Shown: in pieces, positions 42,618 to 50,962 of the stretch
Layout of the letters: the number at the start of each line of letters is the position of its first letter
How positions within the stretch are numbered: the stretch's first letter is position 1
Assembly: GCF_041434935.1 (NCBI RefSeq)
Contig: NZ_CP107964.1
Coordinates: forward strand, 8,601,001 to 8,665,000
Length of the DNA: 64,000 bases
Source of the DNA: Kitasatospora sp. NBC_00374
GTDB taxonomy: Bacteria; Actinomycetota; Actinomycetes; Streptomycetales; Streptomycetaceae
Reading direction: 5' to 3'
Notes under the pieces: generated by a model
Seen by the model: only the letters and a program-made list of their open reading frames with translations
The model's database searches: none
Told to the model about the DNA's origin: nothing
Position numbers and translations under genes: made by a program

Positions 42618-42836
42618 CCGGCACCTCCACCAACGAGACGATCCCGATGGAGCAACCCTGCCGCCCGACCGCCCGCACTGTGCCTCACCAGCGGAAATAC
42701 GCCGATCACGTCCGATAAGACAACGGCTTCTCAGGGCTCATGCGAGAAGGGTCGCACTGAACCATTTCAGCCCGCCAGGCTGGGCACGTCGTTTATCTGT
42801 ACGCCGCGGGGGAGCCAAGACCGTACGCCGACACCC

Positions 42837-42875
42837 GGTGAGTTCCGCCCCGCAACCTGGTGAGTTTCACCCCGC
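42837..42875. repeat. Two tandem IS21-end-like repeats
   Basis: GGTGAGTTCCGCCCCGC (42837-42853) and GGTGAGTTTCACCCCGC (42859-42875), 22 bp apart and differing at two positions. Multiple short terminal repeats of this GTGAGTTNCACCCC style are typical of IS21-type ends. No IstA/IstB gene adjoins, so this is an orphan end. Confidence 0.5.
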
Positions 42876-42918
42876 CAAACTCCCCACCGCAGGTCACCGC
42901 ACCACCCGACCAGCCGGC

Positions 42919-42974
42919 CGACGGCGAGGACCAGGCCCGGGTGTGCGCCCGCCCCGGCCTGGTCCTCGCCGTCG
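42919..42974. repeat. Perfect 19-bp inverted repeat
   Basis: CGACGGCGAGGACCAGGCC (42919-42937) and its exact complement at 42956-42974 with an 18-base GC-rich loop. It lies just before a short coding fragment. It could be a transcription terminator for the left flank or a relic of an inverted duplication. Confidence 0.7.
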
Positions 42975-43098
42975 GGTCGAGGTGCTGCTCCCGGATGAGC
43001 ACGGCCGGGTGAGCGCGATTGCGGACGCTGACGGGGCCTTGGCGCGGGAGCGGGCCCGGGCCCGGGCGGGGTGGGAGGTGGCGGCCGCGGCGTACTGA
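42975..43098 (+). pseudogene. C-terminal fragment of an unknown protein
   Basis: The frame reads RVEVLLPDEHGRVSAIADAD then GALARERARARAGWEVAAAA Y and stops at 43098. It looks like the natural end of a small acidic-then-basic protein, but the N-terminus is lost in the repeat region upstream. The following 43099-43360 shows no reliable gene. Confidence 0.3.
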
Positions 43099-43360
43099 TA
43101 CCGGGTGGGGTCTCGGCGTGGCGCTGGTGTGCCTGCGCTCCGGCCGGGGCGTCCTGTCCTAGCGTCAGGGCGGAGACCGGCATTGGTGCTGTGTCCTCAT
43201 CGAGTCCGGCCCGGCCTGCCCTCCCCCCGGCGGCCGGGCCGCGCTTGTCCGGGCTACTTTCCCGGCGGGTGCGGGCTCTGCGCCGCCGGCCTTTCGCGCC
43301 CTTCACGGTCCTTCCGGTTCCGGTCGCGCTCGGCCGGAGCGGGGGCGTACACCGGAAGCA

Positions 43361-43765
43361 TGGACCGCTCCGACGCCGCCGCGGGGACCGGGCCCGGCGA
43401 CGAGGCGCCGGAGCTCTGCGACGCATGCGGGGCACTGGTCGCGGTGCGCGAGCTGCTGGTCCTGTCGGTACCGGATTCCTCCGCGGTCGGCGAGGTCGCC
43501 CGGTTCGACGGCGAGCGGCTGCTGCGCGGGTGCGGCGGGCCCCCACTTGGTCCAGCTCGCCACCGACTACCAGCACCGCCCCCTCATCGCCGAGGAACTC
43601 TGGGCCGGGCAGATCACCCGGGCGGTGCGCCTGCTTGGCCCGCTGGACGACGAGGCGATGTACGAGCAGGTCGTCGCGATCACCGGCCTGAACGAGGAAC
43701 AGGTGATGCGGGCCGCCGCGTGGCGGGAGACCCACCGTCACCCCTTCGGCCCCACCCCCGCATGA
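43361..43765 (+). pseudogene. Hypothetical CxxC protein, frameshifted once
   Basis: From ATG 43361: a short acidic N-terminus, ELCDACGALVAVRELLVLSV (zinc-knuckle-like CDAC), DSSAVGEVARFDGERLLRGC. At a G/C run near 43540 one extra base shifts the frame. The next frame continues HLVQLATDYQHRPLIAEELW AGQITRAVRLLGPLDDEAMY EQVVAITGLNEEQVMRAAAW and ends at 43765. About 134 aa when corrected. It looks like a conserved actinobacterial hypothetical. The homopolymer context means a sequencing error is a fair alternative. Confidence 0.6.
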
Positions 43766-43850
43766 CCCGGCCAGCGCGTACGAGAGCACCGCTGCCCCCC
43801 GCAGGACGACACTGCCGGGTGACGAGGTCGCCCGCGCGTACGATCACCCG

Positions 43851-44048
43851 GTGGCCAAGAAGCAGAAGACCTTCGAGTCCCACCGGTCTGAAGGACGCGC
43901 AGCGTGCACTCGCCGCGGCCCGTGCGGAGCGCACGGCGTTCCTCGCCACCCTGCCGGCCTGGAGGGGCGACCTGGAGGTCACCGCCGCCGGGGTGACAGA
44001 GGAGCTGCGCACCGAGTCGGGCCGGCTGGAGGAAGCCGAGCCGCCTAG
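43851..44048 (+). pseudogene. Helical hypothetical protein, frameshifted and cut by an IS
   Basis: From GTG 43851: AKKQKTFESHR, then after a small indel LKDAQRALAAARAERTAFLA TLPAWRGDLEVTAAGVTEEL RTESGRLEEAEPP. The IS at 44049-45149 is inserted at CTAG. The reconnected sequence would continue RPATSRPGHRTPAG to a TAA near 45187. A heptad pattern suggests a coiled coil. It lies 85 bp after the previous gene and may once have been in the same operon. Confidence 0.55.
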
Positions 44049-44123
44049 GGACTGTTCTGAATTCAGATCATGATTGCGCCGGTTCGTGCTCCTCGGTGGT
44101 GTGGTGGCTGGTAGAACGAGTCC

Positions 44124-44540
44124 ATGACGCGCGGCGATCTGACGGACAGTGAGTGGGAGCTGGTTGAGCCGTTCCTGCCGATGGCGGCGACGGGGCCGAT
44201 CCCGGACCTGCGGCGGCAGTTCGACGCGATCATGTGGCGGTTCCGGGTGGGCAGTCCCTGGCGGGATGTCCCCGAGCGGTACGGCAACTGGTCGACGATC
44301 TACGGCCAGTTCGGCACCTGGGCGCGCACGGGAGTCTTCCAGACGCTGATGGAGGGGATGATCGCCGAGGCCGCCGCGCGCGGCCAGGTCGACTTGTCAC
44401 TGGTCAGCGTGGACTCCACCGTCTCTCGTGCGCACCATCACGCCGCCGGGATGGTCGTGGACGCCGAGTTGCTGGAGGAGCTGGAGAAAGCCGTCGCGGA
44501 GGAAAAGGGGCTGTTGCGAAGGGACGAACCGGAGCGATAG
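44124..44540 (+). CDS. IS427-type transposase, ORF A
   Basis: 138 aa: GDLTDSEWELVEPFLPMAAT, DAIMWRFRVGSPWRDVPERY, then VDLSLVSVDSTVSRAHHHAA carrying the first catalytic Asp. The frame ends at 44540. Coding similarity to the family continues in the -1 frame, which is entered at the heptamer A-AAG-GGG (44504-44510). The full transposase is therefore expected as an ORF A-B fusion made by programmed -1 frameshifting; ORF A alone would lack the other catalytic residues. Confidence 0.9.
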   Translation: MTRGDLTDSEWELVEPFLPMAATGPIPDLRRQFDAIMWRFRVGSPWRDVPERYGNWSTIYGQFGTWARTGVFQTLMEGMIAEAAARGQVDLSLVSVDSTVSRAHHHAAGMVVDAELLEELEKAVAEEKGLLRRDEPER

Positions 44541-45130
44541 CGGGCCGGGGCGACGACACCGACGAGGCGGAGGAATCCCGGCGGGAGGCGAAGCGCCAAC
44601 TACGCCGACGCCACCGGGCCCGGCTCAAGGCGGCCGCGCTGGGGCGATCGCGCGGCGGGCTGACCACGAAGACCCACCTGGCTGCCGAGCGGCGCTGCCG
44701 CCCACTGTCCCTCGTACTCACCCCGGGCCAGAGCGCGGACAACCCGCGGTTCACCGCCGTCATGGACAAGATCAAGGTACGCGGCCCGATCGGCCGGCCC
44801 CGAACGCGCCCCGACGCGGTGGCCGCCGATAAGGCCTACTCCGCTCGCACCACCCGGGCCTACCTGCGCCGACGCCAGATCAAGGCAGTCATCCCGGAGA
44901 AGGACGACCAGGCCGCCAACCGCAAGAAGAGAGGCCGAGGCGGCGGACGGCCCGTCAGCCACGACGCCGATCTGTACCGCGATCGCAACACCGTCGAACG
45001 AGCCATCAACAAGATCAAGGACTGGCGGGGCCTCGCCACCCGCTACGACAAGACGCCCGCCAGCTTCGAAGCAGGTCTCCACCTGCGCGGCTCCATCATT
45101 TGGCTCCGCAGCCTGAAGCCCACACCATGA
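44511..45130 (+). CDS. IS427-type transposase, ORF B (reached by -1 frameshift)
   Basis: In the -1 frame after the slippery site: RREAKRQLRRRHRARLKAAA linker, LGRSRGGLTTKTHLAAERRC RPLSLVLTPGQSADN, DAVAADKAYSARTTRAYLRR RQIKAVIPEK (second Asp) and LYRDRNTVERAINKIKDWRG LATRYDKTPASF (Glu), ending IIWLRSLKPTP. There is no good independent start codon near the junction, supporting translation as a fusion with ORF A. Confidence 0.88.
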
Positions 45131-45419
45131 TCTGAATTCAGAACAGTCCCTAGACCTGCAACCAGCCGTCCAGGCCACCGAACCCCAGCCGGATAACCTG
45201 AACCGAGAGTGTGCGCCGACAACGGCGACCAAGGCCATGGGTCGGCTGGGTGGCTACGAGCGGAGTGCGGTGCGAAGAGCAGGGCCGAGGTGGCCCAGCT
45301 CGCCGCTGAGATCGGGTGCCGCCGGCGCAGCCGGCCCGCGGTCCGGGCCACTATCCGCGTCAGCGGGGCCGGTCGTGGGCATGGGCCTCGGCGGTGGTCC
45401 TCAGGTCGTTGCGGCCATG

Positions 45420-45625
45420 CTTCGAGGCCCTGTCGGAGGGTCGCGGTGGCGGTGGGGACGTCGGCGCCGACCTGGGGGCCGGTGTGGGTCTCCTCGGTGC
45501 TCACCCGGACGCCGTCGATGCGCAGCCCTTCACCGATCGCCGGGCAGGTCCAGCGGATGCGGGAGTTGCGCTCCGGTTGCTCGACGGTCGCAGTGATCTC
45601 CAGACTGGTGGCGGGAGTTGAGGGC
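45420..45625 (-). pseudogene. Fragment of an unknown protein
   Basis: The minus strand reads LEITATVEQPERNSRIRWTC, PAIGEGLRIDGVRVSTEETH TGPQVGADVPTATATLRQGL EAWPQRP, with consistent G/C3 bias. Neither end is intact. No family recognised. The rest of 45190-45759 has no supported gene. Confidence 0.3.
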
Positions 45626-45759
45626 TGGGGGCGCCGGGGCCGTCCACGGGAACGCCGAGCCCCGACGGAGCGGGCCGGCGTCCAGGCGCGCCGCGGTCCG
45701 GACGGGTGCCCGTCGCGAGGGGGCCGGCGCGCCGATCGGTTGTCCGGAGGATCGAGCGA

Positions 45760-46176
45760 TCAGCCGCAGTGGGAGTCGAACCCGCCGCTGACGTTGTCCC
45801 CGATGCCGCCCTCCCAGTCGATGCAGGAGTTCGGTGCGTAAAGGTACACCGGGCCGGCGTAGGAGGTGTAGTAATTCTCGTCGAGATCCGCCCAGGTGGA
45901 GGCGCCGGCCTTCTTCAGGCCGGCGAGCATCAGCACTGCGGGGCCCGGGTTGTTGCGGATCGTCACCACGCAGTTCTTGCCGGTGGAGCGGTTGTACGTG
46001 AGCCAGACCGTGCCGCCGGAGTTGAGGTCCCGGTGGTCGATGGTGCTGTAGCCCGAGCCGCAGGCTCCGTTGTACGAGGCCGCCTGGGCGGTCGTCGGTA
46101 CGGCCATCGCGGTGGCGCCGGCCACCAGGGCCAGCACTCCGGCCCGGGCGACGGTTCGCTTGCTTCGCTGGTGCAT
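45760..46176 (-). CDS. sapA: Spore-associated protein A homologue, secreted
   Basis: 138 aa from ATG 46176. Sec signal peptide: basic start MHQRSKRTVARAG, hydrophobic VLALVAGATAMAVPTTAQAA with AXA cleavage near residue 33. The mature part is SapA-like: SYNGACGSGYSTIDHRDLNS GGTVWLTYN, GKNCVVTIRNN, TWADLDENYYTSYAGPVYLY APNSCIDWEGGI, ending FDSHCG, with four cysteines probably forming disulfides. SapA-type proteins are associated with streptomycete spores and aerial hyphae. An upstream start at 46263 would add residues unlike a signal peptide. Confidence 0.88.
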   Translation of the reverse strand: MHQRSKRTVARAGVLALVAGATAMAVPTTAQAASYNGACGSGYSTIDHRDLNSGGTVWLTYNRSTGKNCVVTIRNNPGPAVLMLAGLKKAGASTWADLDENYYTSYAGPVYLYAPNSCIDWEGGIGDNVSGGFDSHCG

Positions 46177-46475
46177 CTGGTACTGCGCTCCAGTCTCGTC
46201 CGACCCGCCAGGGCTGTTCCCGGACGGAAGTTCGAGAGCGTAGACGGTGGCGGTATCCGCCACGTATCGCCGCGGGGGCGCGGGCGGTGACGGCCGGTCC
46301 GAATCGGGTCAGCCGGCTGCGGGAGGTGGCTCCGCGCGCAGGAGGTTCCAGTGCGTAGCCGGGACGGTGACCTCCCGCACACCGACCAGCAGGCCCCGGT
46401 CAGGCGGACGTCCTCGATCACGATCGCCAGGTCGCCGACCGCCGTGTTCGGCGAGCTGTGCGAGCGGGCCTGCCG

Positions 46476-47039
46476 TCAGCTTCGCCCGGCGGGCCTTCTG
46501 GTCGTTGAGCCAGGTGCCCTGCGACTTCTGGGCTCAACACCGAGGCTCGAGTGGGTCGTGACCAGCCCGTTGTGAGTTCTGGGCTTTGGACCGAGGTCTG
46601 CGGGCTTGGACCGGCACATCTCGTGAGTCGAGCGGGAAACGTCCGGCTCGTCCGTTGAGGCGTCGAGCTGCTGTTTTCGGTCCGGGTTCCGTCTACGACG
46701 GAAGCCCGACCGGCCCTGACCTGCCAACCTCGTTGGTGCTCGGGACTCGCGTGGGTGTCCGAGAATCCCAATGCAACGGCAGGCCCATTCGACGCTGTGT
46801 TCGGCGAGCTGCGCCGGCTGGCCTGGCGTCAGCATCGCCCGGAGGGCGTTCTGGGTGTTGAGCCAGGCGCCCAGGGCGAAGTGCGACACCACCACCTGCT
46901 CCTCACCTCCTGGGCCGGCCTCCGCAACCTCCACCGGCTCCTTGTGCGGGCGCTTGACGGTGGCGTGGCACTCCCGCTCCACGAACTGTGCCGACCCCGC
47001 CAGTGGCGCCACGCCTGCTGGGAAGGCGACCACAAGCAC
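46476..47039 (-). pseudogene. Helicase-associated (HA) domain remnant, copy 1
   Basis: The open frame carries ERECHATVKRPHKEPVEVAE, QVVVSHFALGAWLNTQNALR and MLTPGQPAQLAEHSVEWACR, matching HA-domain units (HFALGTWLNNQKSRR, LTPGQLAQLAEHGVEWQ). N-terminal helicase sequence is missing and the downstream part is low-complexity. The DNA from about 46523 to 47060 is duplicated at 48623-49060. Region 46264-46475 shows only degraded similar pieces. Confidence 0.55.
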
Positions 47040-47159
47040 GTCCCCACGACCACCGACTTCCTTCCAGGACCACCTCGACCAGCAAGGCGTCCAGCGCGCC
47101 TGTTCCTGGCGAGCCGTCAGCTGACGCCGCGGCGACCAAGATCCCCGACAGAGTCGAGC

Positions 47160-47497
47160 TCAGGTGCCAGGGGCGGCCGTGGTGGGTTGGCCAGGTGTGC
47201 TCCCGGCTCCTGAGGGGCGGACTTCGTAGAAGTAGACGCCTCGTTCTCCGCCTACGACGAGGCCGAGGCTGTCTGGTGTCCATGCGCTTGTCGTGAGGAT
47301 CGATTCGGTTCGCATCGTGGTGAGTGCCTGCTCGGATGCCGGGTCCCAGATCCGCACGGTCCTGTTGTCGCCGGTGGTGGCGAGCCGGGTGCCGTCCGGG
47401 GCGACCGCGACCGCCTGCACTGAGCTGGTGTGTCCGGTCAGGTGGGCGGTCTGCCGGCCGGTGGCCTTGTCCCAGATCGTGCAGACCGTCGCGGCGA
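47160..47497 (-). pseudogene. WD40-repeat protein, C-terminal remnant
   Basis: The minus-strand frame reads CTIWDKATGRQTAHLTGHTS SVQAVAVAPDGTRLATTGDN RTVRIWDPASEQALTTMRTE SILTTSAWTPDSLGLVVGGE RGVYFYEV: the last two and a half WD40 blades (GH...W/IWD pattern). The upstream blades and any N-terminal domain are absent. Streptomycete WD40 proteins of this type are often STAND-like sensors. This one ends at 47160. Confidence 0.65.
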
Positions 47498-47511
47498 CTG
47501 GACCGGCGGCC

Positions 47512-47626
47512 GGACCGGTTCCAGTGCGCGGAGTTCCACCGGCCGCCGCGCCCGGACCTCCACCTTGGCGACCACTACCGCCCGATACCGGGCTACTTCC
47601 CGCCGCCGGGCGGCGGCCCGCGCTGA
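47512..47626 (+). pseudogene. C-terminal fragment, Pro/Arg-rich
   Basis: The frame LDRRPDRFQCAEFHRPPRPD LHLGDHYRPIPGYFPPPGGG PR ends at a TGA at 47624-47626 just before a strong terminator. No start or family. It is probably the end of a gene whose body has been lost. Confidence 0.35.
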
Positions 47627-47639
47627 GGAGGACGGCACG

Positions 47640-47670
47640 AAGGACCCCGCTTCGCAGAAGCGGGGTCCTT
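47640..47670. terminator. Bidirectional terminator
   Basis: AAGGACCCCGCTTC and GAAGCGGGGTCCTT form a perfect 14-bp stem with a 3-base loop, between a plus-strand gene end (47626) and a minus-strand gene end (47682). The A-start and TT-end give weak T-tracts on both strands. Confidence 0.85.
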
Positions 47671-47681
47671 CGTGTCCGCCG

Positions 47682-48380
47682 TCAGACGGTCTGTGCCTGC
47701 GCCGGCTCCGCGTTCGCGGCCTGTCGAGCCGCACCCTTAGCGCTGGCCCGCTTGGCGTAGGTGACCGTCCAGTAGAGCAGCCCGCCGAGGACCGCGTACG
47801 GCAGGATGTTGTTCACCGTGACCATTGTGCTGGCCGAGAGGCTGTACACCAGGGCAATCTGGATCGCCGCCTGGGCGATGAAGGCCGTGCCCCAGCCGAT
47901 GGTCAGGTTGCGCTGCACCCGGCGGAAGCCCTCGTACTGCCACATCCCGTTCCACCACGCGATCTTCTCCGGCGTGCCGTCGGTGGCGAACTTGCGGCCG
48001 AAGTAGAACATCAGCGGGCGCGGCATCGCCAGCGTGGCCAGGTAGACCACGCCGAACAGGCCGGTGACGAGGGATTCCTTTGCCAGCAGCAGCTCGGTGT
48101 CGTGCGGCCCAATGAGTGCGATCACCAGGCTCAGTGCCACGAAGACCAGTGAGAGGATCGCGAACTCGTCCACCCGCCGGTGCCAGGCCAGGTAGATGAT
48201 GATGTCGATCACCGGACCGAGACCGGAGAGCAGGATCGCGGTGAACTCGCTGTACCCGTGGTCCTTCAGCTGACCGTAGATCACGATCGGTGCGGCAATG
48301 TTGAAGACGATGGTGGTCAGCCAGCTGACCAGGCTTGCGGAGCCCTTCCGGGCAGGCGCGGGCGTGGCTTGATCGGACAT
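47682..48380 (-). CDS. VC0807-family integral membrane protein
   Basis: 232 aa with about six transmembrane segments: LVSWLTTIVFNIAAPIVIYG, FTAILLSGLGPVIDIIIYLA, FAILSLVFVALSLVIALIG, LVTGLFGVVYLATLAM, LTIGWGTAFIAQAAIQIALV and VNNILPYAVLGGLLYWTVTY. The GPVIDIIIYLAWHRRVDEF and MFYFGRKFATDG loops are typical of this VC0807/intracellular-septation-A-like family. Cytoplasmic charged termini. Function unknown. It ends next to a bidirectional terminator and is monocistronic. Confidence 0.88.
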   Translation of the reverse strand: MSDQATPAPARKGSASLVSWLTTIVFNIAAPIVIYGQLKDHGYSEFTAILLSGLGPVIDIIIYLAWHRRVDEFAILSLVFVALSLVIALIGPHDTELLLAKESLVTGLFGVVYLATLAMPRPLMFYFGRKFATDGTPEKIAWWNGMWQYEGFRRVQRNLTIGWGTAFIAQAAIQIALVYSLSASTMVTVNNILPYAVLGGLLYWTVTYAKRASAKGAARQAANAEPAQAQTV

Positions 48381-48622
48381 GCGAGATCCCCCGGGGAAAC
48401 GAAGATGCGGAGAGCGGAACTCCGGCCTCCGTCATTGTGACGGATGATCTTCGTTTTCACCAGGAACGTCCTCGTGCGGACCTCCAACAGGAGGTGCCAC
48501 AAGGCGTCGGCCACTCGTACGAACGGGCGACGACAGGTCAGGCGTCGCCGTTGAAGTAGGGCTGCATGCCGGTCAGGGCGCCCTCTACCCAGTCCGTTCT
48601 CGCCGGGCCGATGTCCGAGTGT

Positions 48623-49350
48623 GACTTCTGGGCTCAACACCGAGGCTCGAGTGGGCCGTGACCGGCCCGTCTCGTGGGTTCGGTGGGACGCGGCTGGGTC
48701 GTCCGTTGAGGCTCTGAGCTGTCGTTGTCGGTTGGGCCTCTGCCTGCCTGGCAAGCCAGGTAGGCCTCTGACCTGCTGGCTCCGCGGATGCGTGGGATTC
48801 GCGTGAGCGTCCCGGGAGCCCCAACGGAGCTGCTCACGCCGGCTCCGCTGCCACTCCACGCCGTGCTCGGCGAGCTGCGCGAGCTGGCCCGGGGTCAGCT
48901 CCCCCTCCTACTCTTCTGGTTGTTGAGCCAGGTGCCCAGGGCGAAGTGCGACACGACCACCTGCTCACCCTCGGGACCGGCCGCCACGGTCTCCAGCGGC
49001 TCCTTGTGCGGCCGGCGGACGTCCGCGTGCTGCTCCCGCTCCACGAAGGCCGCCAGCGCCGCCGTGCCCTGCTGGAACCGGTCCGCACGGGAGACGACCG
49101 GCTTCGCCTCGGCGGCCGCCTTGGCAGCGACCAGACCGGGGTCCTCCTCGACGCCGATCGCCGCCAGCAGGTCCCGCTGGTCCGCTTCCAGGCCGGGGCA
49201 GCCGCCGCGCTGCGCCACGATCCACCGTCCGAGCTGCTCGTTCTCGAAGATGGTGTCCGCCGGCAGCGCGGGCCAGTCGACTCGACCGTCGGACTCCAAC
49301 CACCACTGCCGCGCGACCGCGTACGCGCGCTGCCAGGAGATGAACGCCAT
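48623..49350 (-). pseudogene. Helicase-associated (HA) domain protein remnant, copy 2
   Basis: The minus-strand frame from about 49350 reads AFISWQRAYAVARQWWLESD, GRWIVAQRGGCPGLEADQRD, AALAAFVEREQHADVRRPHK and VVVSHFALGTWLNNQKSRRG, two HA units. One missing G near 48900 ends the frame; the next frame supplies LTPGQLAQLAEHGVEWQR. The helicase core is absent, and upstream it is cut by the plus-strand gene at 49349. Homologous to copy 1 at 46476-47039. Confidence 0.65.
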
Positions 49351-50165
49351 GACCACCGCCACCACCGCCACCACCGCCACCACCCGCGACACCAGCTCCG
49401 CCGACAACCGCATCACCGTGCGCCCCGTCCACCTGGACACCTGGATCGGCCCGCCCCGGGACAACGAGGCCTACGGCAGCGGACGCAAGGCCACCCAGTA
49501 CATCAAGATCTCCTACACCCCCGAGTCGGGTGAGCTGACCGCGCACTGGAACGAGAGCTACAACAGCCGTACCCGCAGCTGGGGTTACCAGGAGCCGGAG
49601 GACTTCCACGAGGGGATCTGGTCCGAGACCGCGGTCCGCCGAGCGACCCGTGCCCGGACCGCGAGCCCGAGCTGATCACCCGCTACGACTGGCTCGTCTA
49701 CGGCTACGCCAGCGCCGCGGAGGCGAGTACCCTGCTCAGCCTCCTGGCGACGCTGATCCCGAAGATGCTCGACGCGTTCGCGCCCGTCCCCGGCCGGCCG
49801 GGATGCCTCGACTGGACGCCGGCTGCCGCCTCCTACGACCGTCTCATCGCCACCCTGGTCACGAGCCCCCGCCACTACGTCCCTGGCGGCCAGCCGGACA
49901 AGGACAGCCTGCGGCGGGCACTCAACGACCGCGCCGCCACCGAGAACCGCTACATCACCTGGAGCCTGCTGCACCAGCTCAACCCCGAACTCGCCCTGCG
50001 CCAACTCGCCCTGGCGGCGACGACGAACTCGACACCGTCGCCCGCGAAACCCCCGGCCAGCTGTACAGGACCTACGGACACGGCCTGGTGCTCCCGGAGT
50101 CCGTGGAGCACCGCTCCATGCTGCTGGTCACCAGCGCCCGGATCGGCCTGCACGCGTTCGGCACG
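49349..50165 (+). pseudogene. Hypothetical protein with N-terminal TTA repeats, frameshifted and truncated by IS30
   Basis: From ATG 49349 (GGAG upstream): MTTATTATTATTRD encoded by three tandem 9-mers ACCACCGCC, then NRITVRPVHLDTWIGPPRDN, YIKISYTPESGELTAHWNES, QEPEDFHEGIWSE. A shift near 49650 moves to ELITRYDWLVYGYASAAEAS, RLIATLVTSPRHYVPGGQPD, LNPELALRQLA. A second shift near 50015 leads to DELDTVARETPGQLYRTYGH GLVLPESVEHRSMLLVTSAR. Sequence is lost at the IS30 junction near 50165. Family unknown. The order of segments is colinear, so one decayed gene. Confidence 0.6.
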
Positions 50166-50852
50166 CCGCCGCCGAGGGCCTGCGAACCGCGGGGCGCGCT
50201 GGTCGGCCTTGCGGCGCTGCTTGCGCAAAGGCCGGCCGGTCCGCAGCTTCTTGGTGAGCGTCCTGCTCAGGCCGCCCTTGGCGCCCTGGTAGAGGGCCCG
50301 GTAGATGCTCTCGTGGCACAGGTGCCGCTCCGGCCGGTCCGGCCAGAGCACGCGCAGGTGGGCGGCGATCTGCTCGGGGCTCCACTCCAGGTCGAGCTTG
50401 GCCCGGACCTCCGCGCGGAGCTCGGCGTCGAGCCGCAGCTTCGCCAAACGCGGCCGCTTCACCCGCTCCTGGGCCCTGTGGTGTGCCAGGTCCGCATCGT
50501 AGATGTCCTGGTCGTGGGGGAGGGTCTTGGGCCGGAGTTCGCGGCTGACGGTCGAGGCAGCCCGGCCCAGGCGTTCGGCGATCTCCCGTATGCCCAGGCC
50601 GCGTTCGCGCAATGTCGCGATCCTCTTGCGTTCCAGCAGCAACAGGTAGCGATCGGACCGGGACGGCTCCGGCAGCCGCTCGGGCGGCAGGCCGCCGTTC
50701 TCCGCCCGCCACCGGTAGCCGGTCCTCCTGCCGATCCCGAGCTGCTTGCACGCCTCGACCGTGCCCACCCCGGACTGCAGCAGATGCCAGTACTCCGCCT
50801 CGACATCGAGCCTGCGCTTGGGTCCCCGCCTCGCCATCAACACACCCATCAT
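50166..50852 (-). pseudogene. IS30-family transposase, C-terminally truncated
   Basis: From about 50837: ARRGPKRRLDVEAEYWHLLQ, VEACKQLGIGRRTGYRWRAE (N-terminal HTH), KRIATLRERGLGIREIAERL GRAASTVSRELRP (IS30 HTH_38), WSPEQIAAHLRVLWPDRPER and HESIYRALYQGAKGGLSRTL. It ends at RKADQRAPRFAGPR before the DDE catalytic core and then runs into the neighbouring gene fragment. No right end is present. Inactive. Confidence 0.85.
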
Positions 50853-50897
50853 GATCAAGGAGTGTTGCGACAAGCGTTAGAACCCAAGGACCTACAC

Positions 50898-50925
50898 GGG
50901 GTCAATTTTCAGGAGTCGTTGACAG
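50898..50925. repeat. IS21-end-like sequence
   Basis: The plus strand CGGGGTCAATTTTCAGGAGT followed by CGTTGACA is the complement of a TGTCAACGACTCCTGAAAAT TGACCCC end seen in IS21-type elements. No istA/istB gene follows. It is an orphan end next to the truncated IS30. Confidence 0.45.
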
Positions 50926-50962
50926 TGGTGCGCGGTCCGCGTGAAGTGCGGTCGGTGGCCGT

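Larger units (their letters stand above)
41073..42730 (+). mobile_element. IS5-type insertion sequence with a convergent accessory gene
   Basis: A 1658-bp element with inverted ends GAAGCCGTTGTC(G/T)TA(C/T)CG (41073 onward; complement ending 42730) and TCA target duplications at 41070-41072 and 42731-42733. It encodes a DDE transposase on the plus strand and, convergent and overlapping by 35 bp, an accessory coiled-coil protein on the minus strand. The TCA duplication and cargo type match the IS at 7516-8874. Confidence 0.9.
44049..45149 (+). mobile_element. IS5-family (IS427-type) insertion sequence
   Basis: A 1101-bp element with perfect 24-bp terminal inverted repeats beginning GGACTGTTCTGAATTCAGAT (44049-44072; complement 45126-45149) and 4-bp target duplications CTAG at 44045-44048 and 45150-45153. 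It has the two overlapping reading frames typical of the group. Confidence 0.95.

Noticed and set aside
49352..49384. Short tandem repeats considered as a CRISPR-like array
   Set aside because: The units are 9 bp without spacers and lie within a coding frame.
48895..49464. Apparent transmembrane helix VVAVVAVVAVVMAF on the minus strand
   Set aside because: Produced by the antisense of the ACCACCGCC repeat at the start of the plus-strand gene; not a membrane protein.
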